From: UBA287 sp034190325
Lineage (GTDB): Archaea > Thermoplasmatota > UBA186 > UBA287
Length of the DNA: 45,670 bases
Assembly (NCBI GenBank): GCA_034190325.1
Contig: JAXHST010000116.1
Location: forward strand, 1 to 45,670
Reading direction: 5' to 3'
The notes beneath the pieces are model-generated. The model had not been told where the DNA came from. It worked only from the letters and a program-made list of their open reading frames with translations, and made no database searches. This document shows positions 16,100 through 23,625 of the stretch, in pieces. The position numbers and the translations under genes are program-made. Every line of letters begins with the position of its first letter. Position 1 is the stretch's first letter.

Positions 16100-16142
16100 C
16101 TGAAGTTATACCCTCCAGTTAAGCCTATTGCGGGTACTTCAG
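16100..16142. repeat. Bulged inverted repeat downstream of DUF72
   Basis: CTGAAGTTATACCC (16100-16113) pairs with GGGTACTTCAG (16132-16142): 11 base pairs with a three-base TAT bulge and an 18-base loop. It sits just after the DUF72 stop on the minus strand and has no U-tract. It may be an RNA hairpin stabilising the 3' end, or a small RNA. The 15944-16166 stretch otherwise holds no gene. Confidence 0.45.
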
Positions 16143-16166
16143 GCATACGGGCTTTCTGCAACTTTT

Positions 16167-16865
16167 TTATTCCATTATTTCACTCCACATACGGGCATAA
16201 CTCTTTGCGTTTTCAAGCATACCTAAGTCGTTGTTGAAAAACGCATAGTTCCTATCGCAATCAAGCGCTTTCTGTTTTCTTATAAATTCCATAAGCTCTT
16301 CATCGCTATATCTGTATGCATACCAATCCTTATGCCCATGAAAACGGAAGTATGAAACATCTGAAGTTTTTAAGAGCCACTGGAAATCAGGGCAATCAAC
16401 AGAAACCAGGGTTATGCCTAACCGCTGAAAATCCTTTACGTATTCGAGCCAGCTCGCATCCCTTGGCTCTATAGCTATCTTTTCCCTATTCCTTATTTTT
16501 GTCTGCTCCACGAAGCTCTCAATCCTGTTAAGGTTTTCATCACCGCCCTTGAATGATGGAGGTAACTGAAATAGGAAGAAATCTATAAGATCATTCATCG
16601 GCGAAAAGAGCTCTGCAAACCTTTCCCAAAGGTCATAGCTTTTTTCGTTGAGTTTATGGGTATGGGTTACATTCCTGTTCACCTTTACACTCCACCTCAA
16701 CTTTCCCTCACTCTTTCTCTTCCATGAAGCAACATTGTTCCTGTAGGGAAAATGATAGAAGCTTGAGTTCAGCTCAACCGCTTTTAATCCTGTATTTATG
16801 TACCATTCAAGGCCGTCAGGATTCCATGGATATGACCAGCCAGAGGTCCCTGCATAAAGCTTCAT
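16167..16865 (-). CDS. DUF72 (YecE-like) family protein
   Basis: A 232-residue TIM-barrel-like protein of the DUF72/YecE family, recognised by YAGTSGWSYP at the N-terminus, the VELNSSFYHFP segment, FLFQLPPSF, the IEPRDASW strand and YFRFHGHKDWY near the C-terminus. The biochemical role is unknown; conserved acidic and aromatic residues suggest an enzyme. ATG 16865 is chosen over a TTG four codons earlier because the family starts with a K-x-Y-x-G-T-S-G strand. It shares a divergent promoter region with the small Cys-rich gene at 16932. Confidence 0.85.
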   Translation of the reverse strand: MKLYAGTSGWSYPWNPDGLEWYINTGLKAVELNSSFYHFPYRNNVASWKRKSEGKLRWSVKVNRNVTHTHKLNEKSYDLWERFAELFSPMNDLIDFFLFQLPPSFKGGDENLNRIESFVEQTKIRNREKIAIEPRDASWLEYVKDFQRLGITLVSVDCPDFQWLLKTSDVSYFRFHGHKDWYAYRYSDEELMEFIRKQKALDCDRNYAFFNNDLGMLENAKSYARMWSEIME

Positions 16866-16894
16866 TTCAAAATTCAAATTTTTATTGCCATTCT

Positions 16895-16904
16895 AATATA
16901 AATA
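16895..16904. promoter_or_regulatory. Shared divergent TATA element between DUF72 and the Cys-rich gene
   Basis: AATATAAATA reads as a TATA box in both directions. It lies about 32 bp before ATG 16932 (plus) and about 35 bp before ATG 16865 (minus), giving both genes a very short leader. Confidence 0.45.
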
Positions 16905-16931
16905 GATGATTGTGGATAGGATAGATTTTAT

Positions 16932-17099
16932 ATGAAAGGTTATGGCAGGATCCTGGCAAAGAGCATATTGTATACCCCAATGATCCGGGATGGATTGACT
17001 GTAAAAGGGCTAACAAAGATGGATCGCTACATAACCAGAAACTGCCAGCATGGAGCAAAAGGAAACTGCCTCAAAAATTGTTGCAAAAAATGTGGTTAA
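16932..17099 (+). CDS. Small Cys-rich protein, 55 residues
   Basis: An uninterrupted frame from ATG 16932 to TAA 17097-17099. The N-terminal 35 residues are basic and contain ILAKSILYTPMIRDGLTVKG; the last 20 carry five Cys and one His (NCQHG, GNCLKNCCKKCG), a spacing that suits a zinc or FeS site. I do not recognise the family. Support for a real gene: a TATA element about 32 bp upstream, a hairpin and T-run just after the stop, and strongly biased, protein-like composition. It lies between DUF72 and the pyrophosphatase. Confidence 0.6.
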   Translation: MKGYGRILAKSILYTPMIRDGLTVKGLTKMDRYITRNCQHGAKGNCLKNCCKKCG

Positions 17100-17115
17100 T
17101 CAGGTTTGATCTATT

Positions 17116-17146
17116 AGAATAAAAATTCTCTAAAGAATGTTTTTGT
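17116..17146 (+). terminator. Possible terminator after the Cys-rich gene
   Basis: AGAAT-AAAA-ATTCT and the overlapping ATTCT-CTAA-AGAAT can form short alternative hairpins, followed by GTTTTTGTT. Stems are only 5 bp, so termination would be weak. A second small hairpin, CCCGA/TCGGG, lies at 17160-17176 before the pyrophosphatase promoter. Confidence 0.4.
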
Positions 17147-17182
17147 TAGGACGCCCAACCCCGAACAAAGCTCGGGCAAAAG

Positions 17183-17190
17183 TTTAATAT
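17183..17190 (+). promoter_or_regulatory. TATA box for the pyrophosphatase
   Basis: TTTAATAT is centred about 27 bp before ATG 17214, which supports that start over an in-frame TTG two codons earlier. Confidence 0.55.
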
Positions 17191-17213
17191 GTGAGCAAAA
17201 CGGTTATTTGCTT

Positions 17214-19289
17214 ATGAATGTACTATATCCTGCATTTGTGCTCGCCGGTGCATTGATAGCTATTGTTTACGCTTTCTTTTTGATGCATAAGATAAGGGCT
17301 TTTCCTCCAGGCACAAAGGAGATGGTAGAGGTCTCTGGCTATGTGAGAGAAGGAGCAAAGGCGTATCTTAAAAAGCAGTACAAAACGATAGCGATCGTTT
17401 TTGTTGTGCTATTTTTCATCTTACTCATAATGTCTTTTCTGGGCTACCAGGCCTCCATGCTGGTGCCTTTTGCCTTTGCTTCCGGTGGCATTCTCTCAGC
17501 TCTCTCTGGTTATATAGGGATGAATGCAGCCACAATGGCAAACACCAGAGCTGCAAATGGTGCAAGAGATAGCTTTGCTAAAGGTTTTAACATCGCTTTC
17601 TCCAGCGGTGGTGTGATGGGCTTTGTTGTTGTAGGTTTTGGCCTCTTACTTGTTGCTATCTGGTTGCTTGCGCTTGTGAACACCTCAGATCTCAGGGCTG
17701 TATCGGGCGTGCTTCTGGCATGCAGCATGGGAGCAAGCTTCATAGCCCTCTTTGCCAGAGTTGGAGGTGGAGTGTTCACAAAGGCTGCCGATGTAGGTGC
17801 GGACCTTGTTGGTAAGGTTGAAGCAGGGATACCTGAGGACGATCCAAGAAATGCAGCCGTCATAGCTGATAATGTGGGCGACAACGTTGGGGATGTGGCA
17901 GGTATGGGTGCTGACCTGTATGAAAGCTATCTGGGAGCAATGATATCCGCAATAGCCCTTGGTGCTTCAGCCTATGGAACCATAGAGGCTATGTTCTTAC
18001 CTGTTGTCATAGCAGCGATAGGAGTGTTCTCCAGCATGGTGGGTATGCTTCTTGTAAGGATAAAGGATGAAAAGGTTGAGGCAGAGGTTTTGCTGAAGGC
18101 AATGAGGAGAGGGAATTATTCAACAGCCTTACTTGTCGTCGTGCTCTCTTTTTTTGCTATCTATCTTCTTTCAGGAAACTATGGTTTGTACATATCCCTC
18201 ATCTGCGGTCTTCTTGTGGGAGTTCTGATAGGCAGAATAACGGAGCACTACACATCTGAAGCTTATGAGCCTGTGAAGAGGATAGCTGAGAGCTCTTCCA
18301 CAGGACCTGCGACGGTCATACTTGAAGGAATGTCAACAGGAATGGTTAGCGCTGTTATACCATGTATTCTTATCTCTATGTCTATTATTGCAAGCTATTA
18401 CCTCTCTGGTTCATGGGATAGCGGATTTGAAGAAGTGTCCCAGATACATGGACTTTATGGTATAGCCATATCCGCTGTTGGCATGCTCTCTACTCTAGGA
18501 TTCACCCTATCTACGGACGCCTATGGGCCTGTGGCTGATAATGCAGGTGGGCTTGCAGAGATGTGCGGTCTTGGCAAAGAGGTTAGAGCAAGAACAGACA
18601 CCTTTGATTCTATGGGGAACACAACAGCAGCTACCGGAAAGGGCTTTGCTATAGGTAGTGCAGCCCTTACAGCTGCAGCGCTCATTGCGACCTATAAAGA
18701 CAACATAGATTTTATGGTTGGGGAATCTTTGACGCTGGATCTTATGGATCCCAGGGTGCTGGTAGCTGTGTTTATAGGTGCTATGTTACCCTTCCTTTTC
18801 AGCTCATGGATATTAAGTGCTGTGGGTAGGGCTGCTTCTGCCATGGTTGAGGAAGTAAGAGCTCAGTTCCATAGGGAAGGGGTTATGGAAGGAAAGGTTA
18901 GACCGGACTATGCAAGATGCGTGGAGATAAGCACAGGAGCTGCATTGCGAGAAATGGTTATGCCTGCATTGCTTGCGGTTATAGCACCTTTGGTTATCGG
19001 CATTTTGCTCGGTCCGCAGGCTGTTGCTGGTTTGCTTATAGGTGCACTGGCGAGCGGTTTTATCCTTGCTATCTACATGGCTAATGCAGGTGGAGCATGG
19101 GACAACGCAAAGAAATATATAGAGGATGGTAACCTTGGAGGAAAGGGCTCTGAAGCGCACAAAGCCAGTGTTGTTGGCGATACCGTGGGCGATCCGATGA
19201 AGGATGCTGCCGGGCCATCCATAAATATCCTGATAAAGCTCATGTCTGTTGTTGCGATCGTATTCTCAGCTTTATTCTTTCTGCTATAA
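17214..19289 (+). CDS. hppA: Membrane-bound ion-translocating pyrophosphatase, K+-dependent type
   Basis: A 691-residue integral membrane pump with about 16 helices that couples PPi hydrolysis to cation export. PPi/Mg-binding motifs: GGGVFTKAADVGADLVGKVE (about 184-203), the DNVGDNVGD run (219-227), and the C-terminal GDTVGDPMKD. In GNTTAATGKG the two residues that set potassium dependence are Ala472 and Gly475, the K+-dependent pattern (K+-independent enzymes have Lys at the first site). DLYESY has Glu237 three residues after Asp234, as in Na+-pumping members such as that of Thermotoga; plant H+ pumps have this Glu shifted. Na+ is thus predicted, H+ not excluded. Single gene with a leaderless promoter. 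Confidence 0.95.
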   Translation: MNVLYPAFVLAGALIAIVYAFFLMHKIRAFPPGTKEMVEVSGYVREGAKAYLKKQYKTIAIVFVVLFFILLIMSFLGYQASMLVPFAFASGGILSALSGYIGMNAATMANTRAANGARDSFAKGFNIAFSSGGVMGFVVVGFGLLLVAIWLLALVNTSDLRAVSGVLLACSMGASFIALFARVGGGVFTKAADVGADLVGKVEAGIPEDDPRNAAVIADNVGDNVGDVAGMGADLYESYLGAMISAIALGASAYGTIEAMFLPVVIAAIGVFSSMVGMLLVRIKDEKVEAEVLLKAMRRGNYSTALLVVVLSFFAIYLLSGNYGLYISLICGLLVGVLIGRITEHYTSEAYEPVKRIAESSSTGPATVILEGMSTGMVSAVIPCILISMSIIASYYLSGSWDSGFEEVSQIHGLYGIAISAVGMLSTLGFTLSTDAYGPVADNAGGLAEMCGLGKEVRARTDTFDSMGNTTAATGKGFAIGSAALTAAALIATYKDNIDFMVGESLTLDLMDPRVLVAVFIGAMLPFLFSSWILSAVGRAASAMVEEVRAQFHREGVMEGKVRPDYARCVEISTGAALREMVMPALLAVIAPLVIGILLGPQAVAGLLIGALASGFILAIYMANAGGAWDNAKKYIEDGNLGGKGSEAHKASVVGDTVGDPMKDAAGPSINILIKLMSVVAIVFSALFFLL

Positions 19290-19320
19290 TCTCCAGCTTT
19301 AAAAAGGCGAGAAGGGAAAG

Positions 19321-19327
19321 ATTTAAA
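19321..19327 (+). promoter_or_regulatory. TATA box for the COG2509 flavoprotein
   Basis: ATTTAAA is centred about 28 bp before GTG 19352 and supports that alternative start. Confidence 0.45.
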
Positions 19328-19351
19328 CGCAGAGATTGTGATTATCCAGAA

Positions 19352-20728
19352 GTGCAGAGAGTTATAATTGTTGGTGGTGGTCCTGCAGGCATGTTTGCCG
19401 CCTATGAACTGCTGGGCAAAGCGGATATAACAATAATCGAGAAAGGCAAGGATATAACGCAGAGATACTGCCCTATGGAGAGAAAAAGGGTTTGCGCAAA
19501 ATGTAAAGTCTGCGACATAATGTGCGGCATTGGCGGTGCCGGTACATTCTCTGATGGAACTCTCAATCTGAGGCCGGACATAGGCGGGGATCTGAATGAG
19601 TTCACGCATGATGATGAGCTCTCATGGGCTCTTGTTGATTATGTTGATAACACATATGTAAAATTTGGTGCGCCTGAAAAAAATAAGAATGGAAATGAGA
19701 AGGAGATAGAAGAATTAAAGAGGAAAGCAGCATCTGTTGGTGCGAGGTTTATAGACATACCGCAGAGGCACATAGGCACGGATTATGCACCGGCTCTCAT
19801 AAAGAGGTTTAAGGATTTTTTGGAAGAAGCACAATTTATAGTCAACAAGGAGGTCACAGATATAATCGTTGAAAACAACAGATGTGTTGGTGTTAAGCTT
19901 GCTGATGGGAGAGAGCTAAAAAGTGATTTTGTTCTTGTTGCTCCCGGTAGGGTGGGGGCAGATTTTGTCGATAAGATAGTTGAGAAACATGGAATAAAAG
20001 CAGAGCATGCACCGATAGATGTTGGCGTGAGGATAGAGGTCCCGGCGATAGTTATGGAGCCTATCACCGCCATAAATAGAGATCCAAAGTTTCACATAAT
20101 GACTAAGAGCTATGATGATTTTGTGAGGACCTTCTGCACGAATGCGAAAGGTTTTGTGGTAAAAGAGGATTATGGCGAGTTTATAGGGGTAAACGGGCAC
20201 GGGATGAAGGATAAGTCCTCTGAAAATACAAACTTTGCATTTATCGACAGGATAAAGCTGACAGAGCCCCTGGAGAACACAACAAGATATGGTATTTCTA
20301 TAGCAAAGCTTGCAACAACCATAGGGGGAGGAAAGCCCATAGTGCAGAGGATGGGGGATCTGCGCAGGGGAAGGAGATCAACATCGGCAAAGATCGAGAG
20401 CAATACAGTTAAACCAACTCTGAAAGATTTTACAGCAGGTGATGTCTCCATGGCTCTGCCCAACAGGATTGTTGTTGATATATTAGAGGGCCTTGATATT
20501 CTGGATAAGATAATCCCGGGGGTAGCAGCGGATAGCACGCTCATATATGCACCTGAAATAAAGTTTTATGCAAGACGCTTTGTCGTGGATGGTAACCTTG
20601 AGACCAGCATAGAGAACCTTTTTGCCGCCGGTGACGGCTCCGGGCTTTCAAGAGACATGATCAATGCCAGCGCTACCGGTGTGCTTGCAGCCAGGGGCAT
20701 ATTGCGCAGGATGGGAATATGGAACTAA
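19352..20728 (+). CDS. FAD-dependent oxidoreductase (COG2509 type)
   Basis: A 458-residue flavoprotein of unknown substrate. The N-terminus is a classic dinucleotide fold (VIIVGGGPAGMFAAYELL), followed by a Cys-rich segment CAKCKVCDIMCGIGGAGTFSDG typical of this family, a central LADGRELKSDFVLVAPGRVG strand, and a C-terminal FAD motif LFAAGDGSGLSRDMINASATG. The conserved Cys cluster near residues 47-58 might bind a metal or take part in redox chemistry. The start is GTG, supported by the TATA element at 19321. A truncated metallo-beta-lactamase frame overlaps its last 10 bases. Confidence 0.88.
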   Translation: MQRVIIVGGGPAGMFAAYELLGKADITIIEKGKDITQRYCPMERKRVCAKCKVCDIMCGIGGAGTFSDGTLNLRPDIGGDLNEFTHDDELSWALVDYVDNTYVKFGAPEKNKNGNEKEIEELKRKAASVGARFIDIPQRHIGTDYAPALIKRFKDFLEEAQFIVNKEVTDIIVENNRCVGVKLADGRELKSDFVLVAPGRVGADFVDKIVEKHGIKAEHAPIDVGVRIEVPAIVMEPITAINRDPKFHIMTKSYDDFVRTFCTNAKGFVVKEDYGEFIGVNGHGMKDKSSENTNFAFIDRIKLTEPLENTTRYGISIAKLATTIGGGKPIVQRMGDLRRGRRSTSAKIESNTVKPTLKDFTAGDVSMALPNRIVVDILEGLDILDKIIPGVAADSTLIYAPEIKFYARRFVVDGNLETSIENLFAAGDGSGLSRDMINASATGVLAARGILRRMGIWN

Positions 20729-20916
20729 ATAGGATAAGGGAAGGCATCTCCTTTCTCTCCGGGCCCACAAATCTGGGAGTAATTGAAACTGATGGTGGGG
20801 TTATACTGATAGATTCTGGCATGGATGATGATACTGCAAGGAGGGCATTAAACCTGCTGGAAAAAAAGGTCAGGGCTGTGATAAAATTGAATGCAGGATG
20901 GAAAAGGAAAAATTAA
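20719..20916 (+). pseudogene. Truncated metallo-beta-lactamase-fold hydrolase
   Basis: This 65-codon frame begins like an MBL-fold enzyme: GPTNLGVIETDGGVILIDSG, then a helix DDDTARRALNLLEKKVRAVI. In intact members the next residues are T-H-x-H-x-D-H, the metal site; here the frame turns to unrelated residues and stops at 20914-20916. The metal ligands and about 200 residues are missing. It overlaps the flavoprotein gene by 10 bp, so it was once its operon partner. The deletion joins directly to the end of the dCMP deaminase gene. Confidence 0.7.
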
Positions 20917-20922
20917 TATGGA

Positions 20923-21375
20923 CTACACCTTAAGCTGTTGCACTTCAATACTGCTCTCTGCCAATAGCTCTTTTGATAGCTCATCCGGGTATTCATCTGC
21001 GTAAATGATCTTTATTATACCGGAATTTATTATCATCTTTGTGCACGTTATGCATGGAAAATTGGTTGTGTATATCGTTGATCCATCTATGCTAGCGCCA
21101 AAGATCGCTGCCTGTATTATCGCATTCTGCTCCGCATGTATCCCTCTACATATCTCCTGTCTCTGCCCTGAGGGTATGCTCAATCTCTCTCTTAAGCATC
21201 CAACCTCGGCGCAGTGCTTTAGCCCTCTGGGGGCACCATTGTAGCCAGTTGTGAGTATCCTTTTATCCTTCACTACGACAGCACCAACTCTTCTTCTGAG
21301 GCATGTTGATCTCTCAGCTACCAGAAAAGCTACCCTCATGAAATAGTTGCCCCAGGATGGGCGGGTATTTTCCAT
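20923..21375 (-). CDS. dCMP deaminase (ComE-type)
   Basis: A 150-residue zinc enzyme converting dCMP to dUMP for thymidylate synthesis. It carries the full deaminase site: His80 and catalytic Glu82 in IHAEQNAI, and PCITC with Cys108 and Cys111, plus the extra Cys cluster (KHCAEVGCLRE) seen in dCMP deaminases. ATG 21375 is chosen over an in-frame ATG four codons earlier because a TATA element is centred 26 bp before it. Its stop is 7 bp from the end of the truncated MBL frame on the other strand. Specificity for dCMP rather than another cytosine compound is inferred from the family. Confidence 0.92.
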   Translation of the reverse strand: MENTRPSWGNYFMRVAFLVAERSTCLRRRVGAVVVKDKRILTTGYNGAPRGLKHCAEVGCLRERLSIPSGQRQEICRGIHAEQNAIIQAAIFGASIDGSTIYTTNFPCITCTKMIINSGIIKIIYADEYPDELSKELLAESSIEVQQLKV

Positions 21376-21396
21376 AAGAAGAAGCATATTCTGGCA

Positions 21397-21405
21397 ATAA
21401 ATAAT
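21397..21405 (-). promoter_or_regulatory. TATA box for dCMP deaminase
   Basis: TTATTTATT on the minus strand is centred about 26 bp before ATG 21375 and decides between two in-frame starts. Confidence 0.5.
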
Positions 21406-21450
21406 TTTACCCGCTGCGCAAAGAATAGAGCGTTGAACGTAGTTATATTA

Positions 21451-21675
21451 TTACATGCCCACAAGCGTTTCTGTCATTTCAATCTCTGGTACGCTCCTTA
21501 CTTTTGTTATTATAACATCTAGCTCATTGAGAGTATCAGCGTTCACCTTTACGATCAGATCCCATCTGCCGTAAGTTATCAGAACTTCTTCTACTCCTTT
21601 TATAGCGGATACCTCTTTTGCTGCTTCATGCTCCTTACCGGTATCCACCAGAGCTATCAAATAGGCAACAACCAT
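21451..21675 (-). CDS. Stand-alone Lrp/AsnC ligand-binding (RAM) domain protein
   Basis: A 74-residue protein consisting only of the alpha/beta RAM domain of Lrp/AsnC regulators: AYLIALVDTGKE, VKGVEEV-like turn (AIKGVEEVLITYGRWDLIV), and VRSVPEIEMTETLV. The DNA-binding helix-turn-helix is absent. Such proteins form oligomers that bind amino acids or other small ligands and may modulate full-length Lrp partners. It has its own TATA element and no close operon partner. Confidence 0.88.
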   Translation of the reverse strand: MVVAYLIALVDTGKEHEAAKEVSAIKGVEEVLITYGRWDLIVKVNADTLNELDVIITKVRSVPEIEMTETLVGM

Positions 21676-21693
21676 GTTGTAAATATGCTTTCC

Positions 21694-21701
21694 TATATTT
21701 A
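21694..21701 (-). promoter_or_regulatory. TATA box for the RAM protein
   Basis: TAAATATA on the minus strand lies about 23 bp before ATG 21675. The purB promoter points the other way about 75 bp further on. Confidence 0.45.
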
Positions 21702-21770
21702 CACTTTGGCTTTGATGTTCTTTTCTGATGCCAGGATACTTAGAGTGTATAATAAAGGAAGGCAGAATAC

Positions 21771-21780
21771 TTTATATAAA
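21771..21780 (+). promoter_or_regulatory. TATA box for purB
   Basis: TTTATATAAA is centred 25 bp before ATG 21800. It makes the earlier in-frame ATG at 21728 unlikely. Confidence 0.65.
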
Positions 21781-21799
21781 TCATAACAGATTTTCTGTA

Positions 21800-23110
21800 A
21801 TGATCTGCCCTATAGATTTCAGGTATGGAAGAGAGGAGATGAAGAGTGTTTTTTCGAGAGATAAAAGATTTGATCTCATGCTTGAGGTTGAGGTCGCTCT
21901 GGCGTATGCCCACTTTGCTCTTGGCGAGATAAGCGAAGAGGAATACAGGGATATAGAGAGCTCAAAGGATAGAGTGAGCATAGAGAGAGCTGACGAGATA
22001 GAGAAAGAGATAAAGCATGACGTTATGGCAATGGTTAAGGCTTTCTCAGAGGTTTGCACCATAGGCGGCGGGGTTATACACCTGGGGGCAACATCAAACG
22101 ATATAACTGATACAGCAACAGCACTCCAGTTTAAGGAAGCTAATGGAATTCTAAAAAATGATCTGCAGGCTCTTGTAAAAGCATTGGCAGAAAGGGCTGG
22201 AGAGCACAAAGAAACGGTATGCGCCGCCAGAACCCACGGACAGATAGCTTTACCCACAACCTTCGGGTATAAACTGACGACATTTGGCTATGAGTTTTTG
22301 AGACATCTTGAGCGTTTGAGCAATGCGGAAGAGCGCATATGTGCTGGCAAGATGATGGGGGCTGTTGGCACAGGTGCTTCCTTCGGGGAAAGAGCCACAG
22401 AAATAGAGGAGAAGGTTATGGAGCGACTGAAGCTAAGGGGCGAAGAGGCACCGATACAGATAGTAATAAGAGATAGATACATAGAGCTTATATCCATCCT
22501 CGCAAACATAGCCACAAGCGCTGAGAAACTTGCTACGGAGATAAGAAACCTTCAGCGCACAGAGATAGGGGAGGTATCTGAACCCTTTGATGTTGAAAAA
22601 CAGGTTGGTTCAAGCACAATGCCCCATAAGAGAAATCCCATAATCTGCGAGAACGTCTGCGGTTTAGCGAGAATAATCAGAAGTTTCCTTACACCGATGC
22701 ATGAGAGCGCCCTTCTCTGGCATGAGAGAGATCTGACCAACTCAAGCGCAGAGCGGTTCATAATCCCGCACTGCTTCATTCTTGCAGACGATATTCTTTC
22801 CAAACTTGTTTATGTTGTCAGGAATATGAGTGTAAATGTTGAGAGAATGAGAGAAAACCTTGAGCTGGGCGGTAAATCGATGATGGCAGAAAGCCTGATG
22901 ATGGCTCTAGCAAGAAAAGGGATGTCAAGACAGAAGGCTCATGAAATTGTAAGGAAAGCATCAATGAGTGACTTTGATAGCATATACAACAACGAAGAAG
23001 TACTGGCGTATATGAGCATGAATGAGATCGATAAAGCCCTGGACTACAGAAGTTATCTGGGTGTGGCTGTTGAAAAGACAGAAGGGTTTTTAAGGAAGGC
23101 AGAACAATGA
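21800..23110 (+). CDS. purB: Adenylosuccinate lyase
   Basis: A 436-residue fumarase/aspartase-superfamily enzyme that splits SAICAR and adenylosuccinate in purine synthesis. Typical start CPIDFRYG; conserved region 1 around HLGATSNDITDTA, region 2 with the catalytic His in ARTHGQIALPTT, and the flexible signature loop GSSTMPHKRNP with the catalytic Ser. It starts at ATG 21800, the residue after which family similarity begins and 25 bp after the TATA element. Its TGA overlaps the ATG of the next gene (ATGA), forming a purB-CBS-radical SAM operon. Confidence 0.95.
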   Translation: MICPIDFRYGREEMKSVFSRDKRFDLMLEVEVALAYAHFALGEISEEEYRDIESSKDRVSIERADEIEKEIKHDVMAMVKAFSEVCTIGGGVIHLGATSNDITDTATALQFKEANGILKNDLQALVKALAERAGEHKETVCAARTHGQIALPTTFGYKLTTFGYEFLRHLERLSNAEERICAGKMMGAVGTGASFGERATEIEEKVMERLKLRGEEAPIQIVIRDRYIELISILANIATSAEKLATEIRNLQRTEIGEVSEPFDVEKQVGSSTMPHKRNPIICENVCGLARIIRSFLTPMHESALLWHERDLTNSSAERFIIPHCFILADDILSKLVYVVRNMSVNVERMRENLELGGKSMMAESLMMALARKGMSRQKAHEIVRKASMSDFDSIYNNEEVLAYMSMNEIDKALDYRSYLGVAVEKTEGFLRKAEQ

Positions 23111-23625
23111 TCTGCAAAAATTGTGGCCAAAATTTTGAGATAAGATGTCCTTCATGCGGAGTTATCCTTGTTCCAAAAATTTCAGAGATAAAGGTTGATA
23201 AGCTTATGGTAAAGGATGTCATCAGTGTTGGACCAAAGACTCCTGTTAGGGATGTAATGAAGACAATAAAAGAAAAGGATCTTAATGCTCTTCCGGTCGT
23301 CGATAAAGAAAAAAACCTTGTGGGCATAATCGCGCAGAAAGATCTTCTCTTTAGAGATGAATGGTTTGACGCTCTCTGGGGCAGCACATATGCGAGCAAC
23401 ATGTTCATAGATGCGGTATTGAGGAGAATGTCCTCAACTGTTGATAAGCTTATGGTGAAGGATGTGATAACCGTTGAAAAAGATGATCCCTTGTGCAAAG
23501 CCGCTGAGCTGATGATAAAAAAGAGAAAGGATCAGCTGCCAGTTGTTGAGAAAGGTAAGCTTGTGGGTATAATATCGAGAAAGGATATAGTTAAGTTAGT
23601 GATGAGCGGTTGCGATGAAGCTTAG
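23107..23625 (+). CDS. Zinc-ribbon plus paired CBS domain protein
   Basis: A 172-residue cytosolic protein. Residues 3-18 hold two CxxC knuckles (CKNCGQNFEIRCPSCG), a zinc ribbon. Two CBS domains follow at about 31-85 and 113-170, each with an LMVKDVI start and a PVV/LVGII strand. CBS pairs bind AMP, ATP or SAM and regulate a partner. Coupling to purB (4-bp overlap) and to the radical SAM gene (11-bp overlap) suggests an adenylate- or SAM-responsive regulator of one of them. This is inference. Confidence 0.9.
   Translation: MICKNCGQNFEIRCPSCGVILVPKISEIKVDKLMVKDVISVGPKTPVRDVMKTIKEKDLNALPVVDKEKNLVGIIAQKDLLFRDEWFDALWGSTYASNMFIDAVLRRMSSTVDKLMVKDVITVEKDDPLCKAAELMIKKRKDQLPVVEKGKLVGIISRKDIVKLVMSGCDEA

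Noticed and set aside
19073..19609. Minus-strand frame (178 codons) across the pyrophosphatase end and flavoprotein start
   Set aside because: Antisense to both genes and covering their promoter; no recognisable domain.
21728..21799. N-terminal extension of purB from ATG 21728
   Set aside because: It overlaps the TATA element, and the adenylosuccinate lyase family begins at CPIDFRYG, right after ATG 21800.
22818..23498. Long minus-strand frame (226 codons) opposite purB and the CBS gene
   Set aside because: It is wholly antisense to two well-supported genes, and its Ser/Leu/Phe-rich content is typical of antisense frames.
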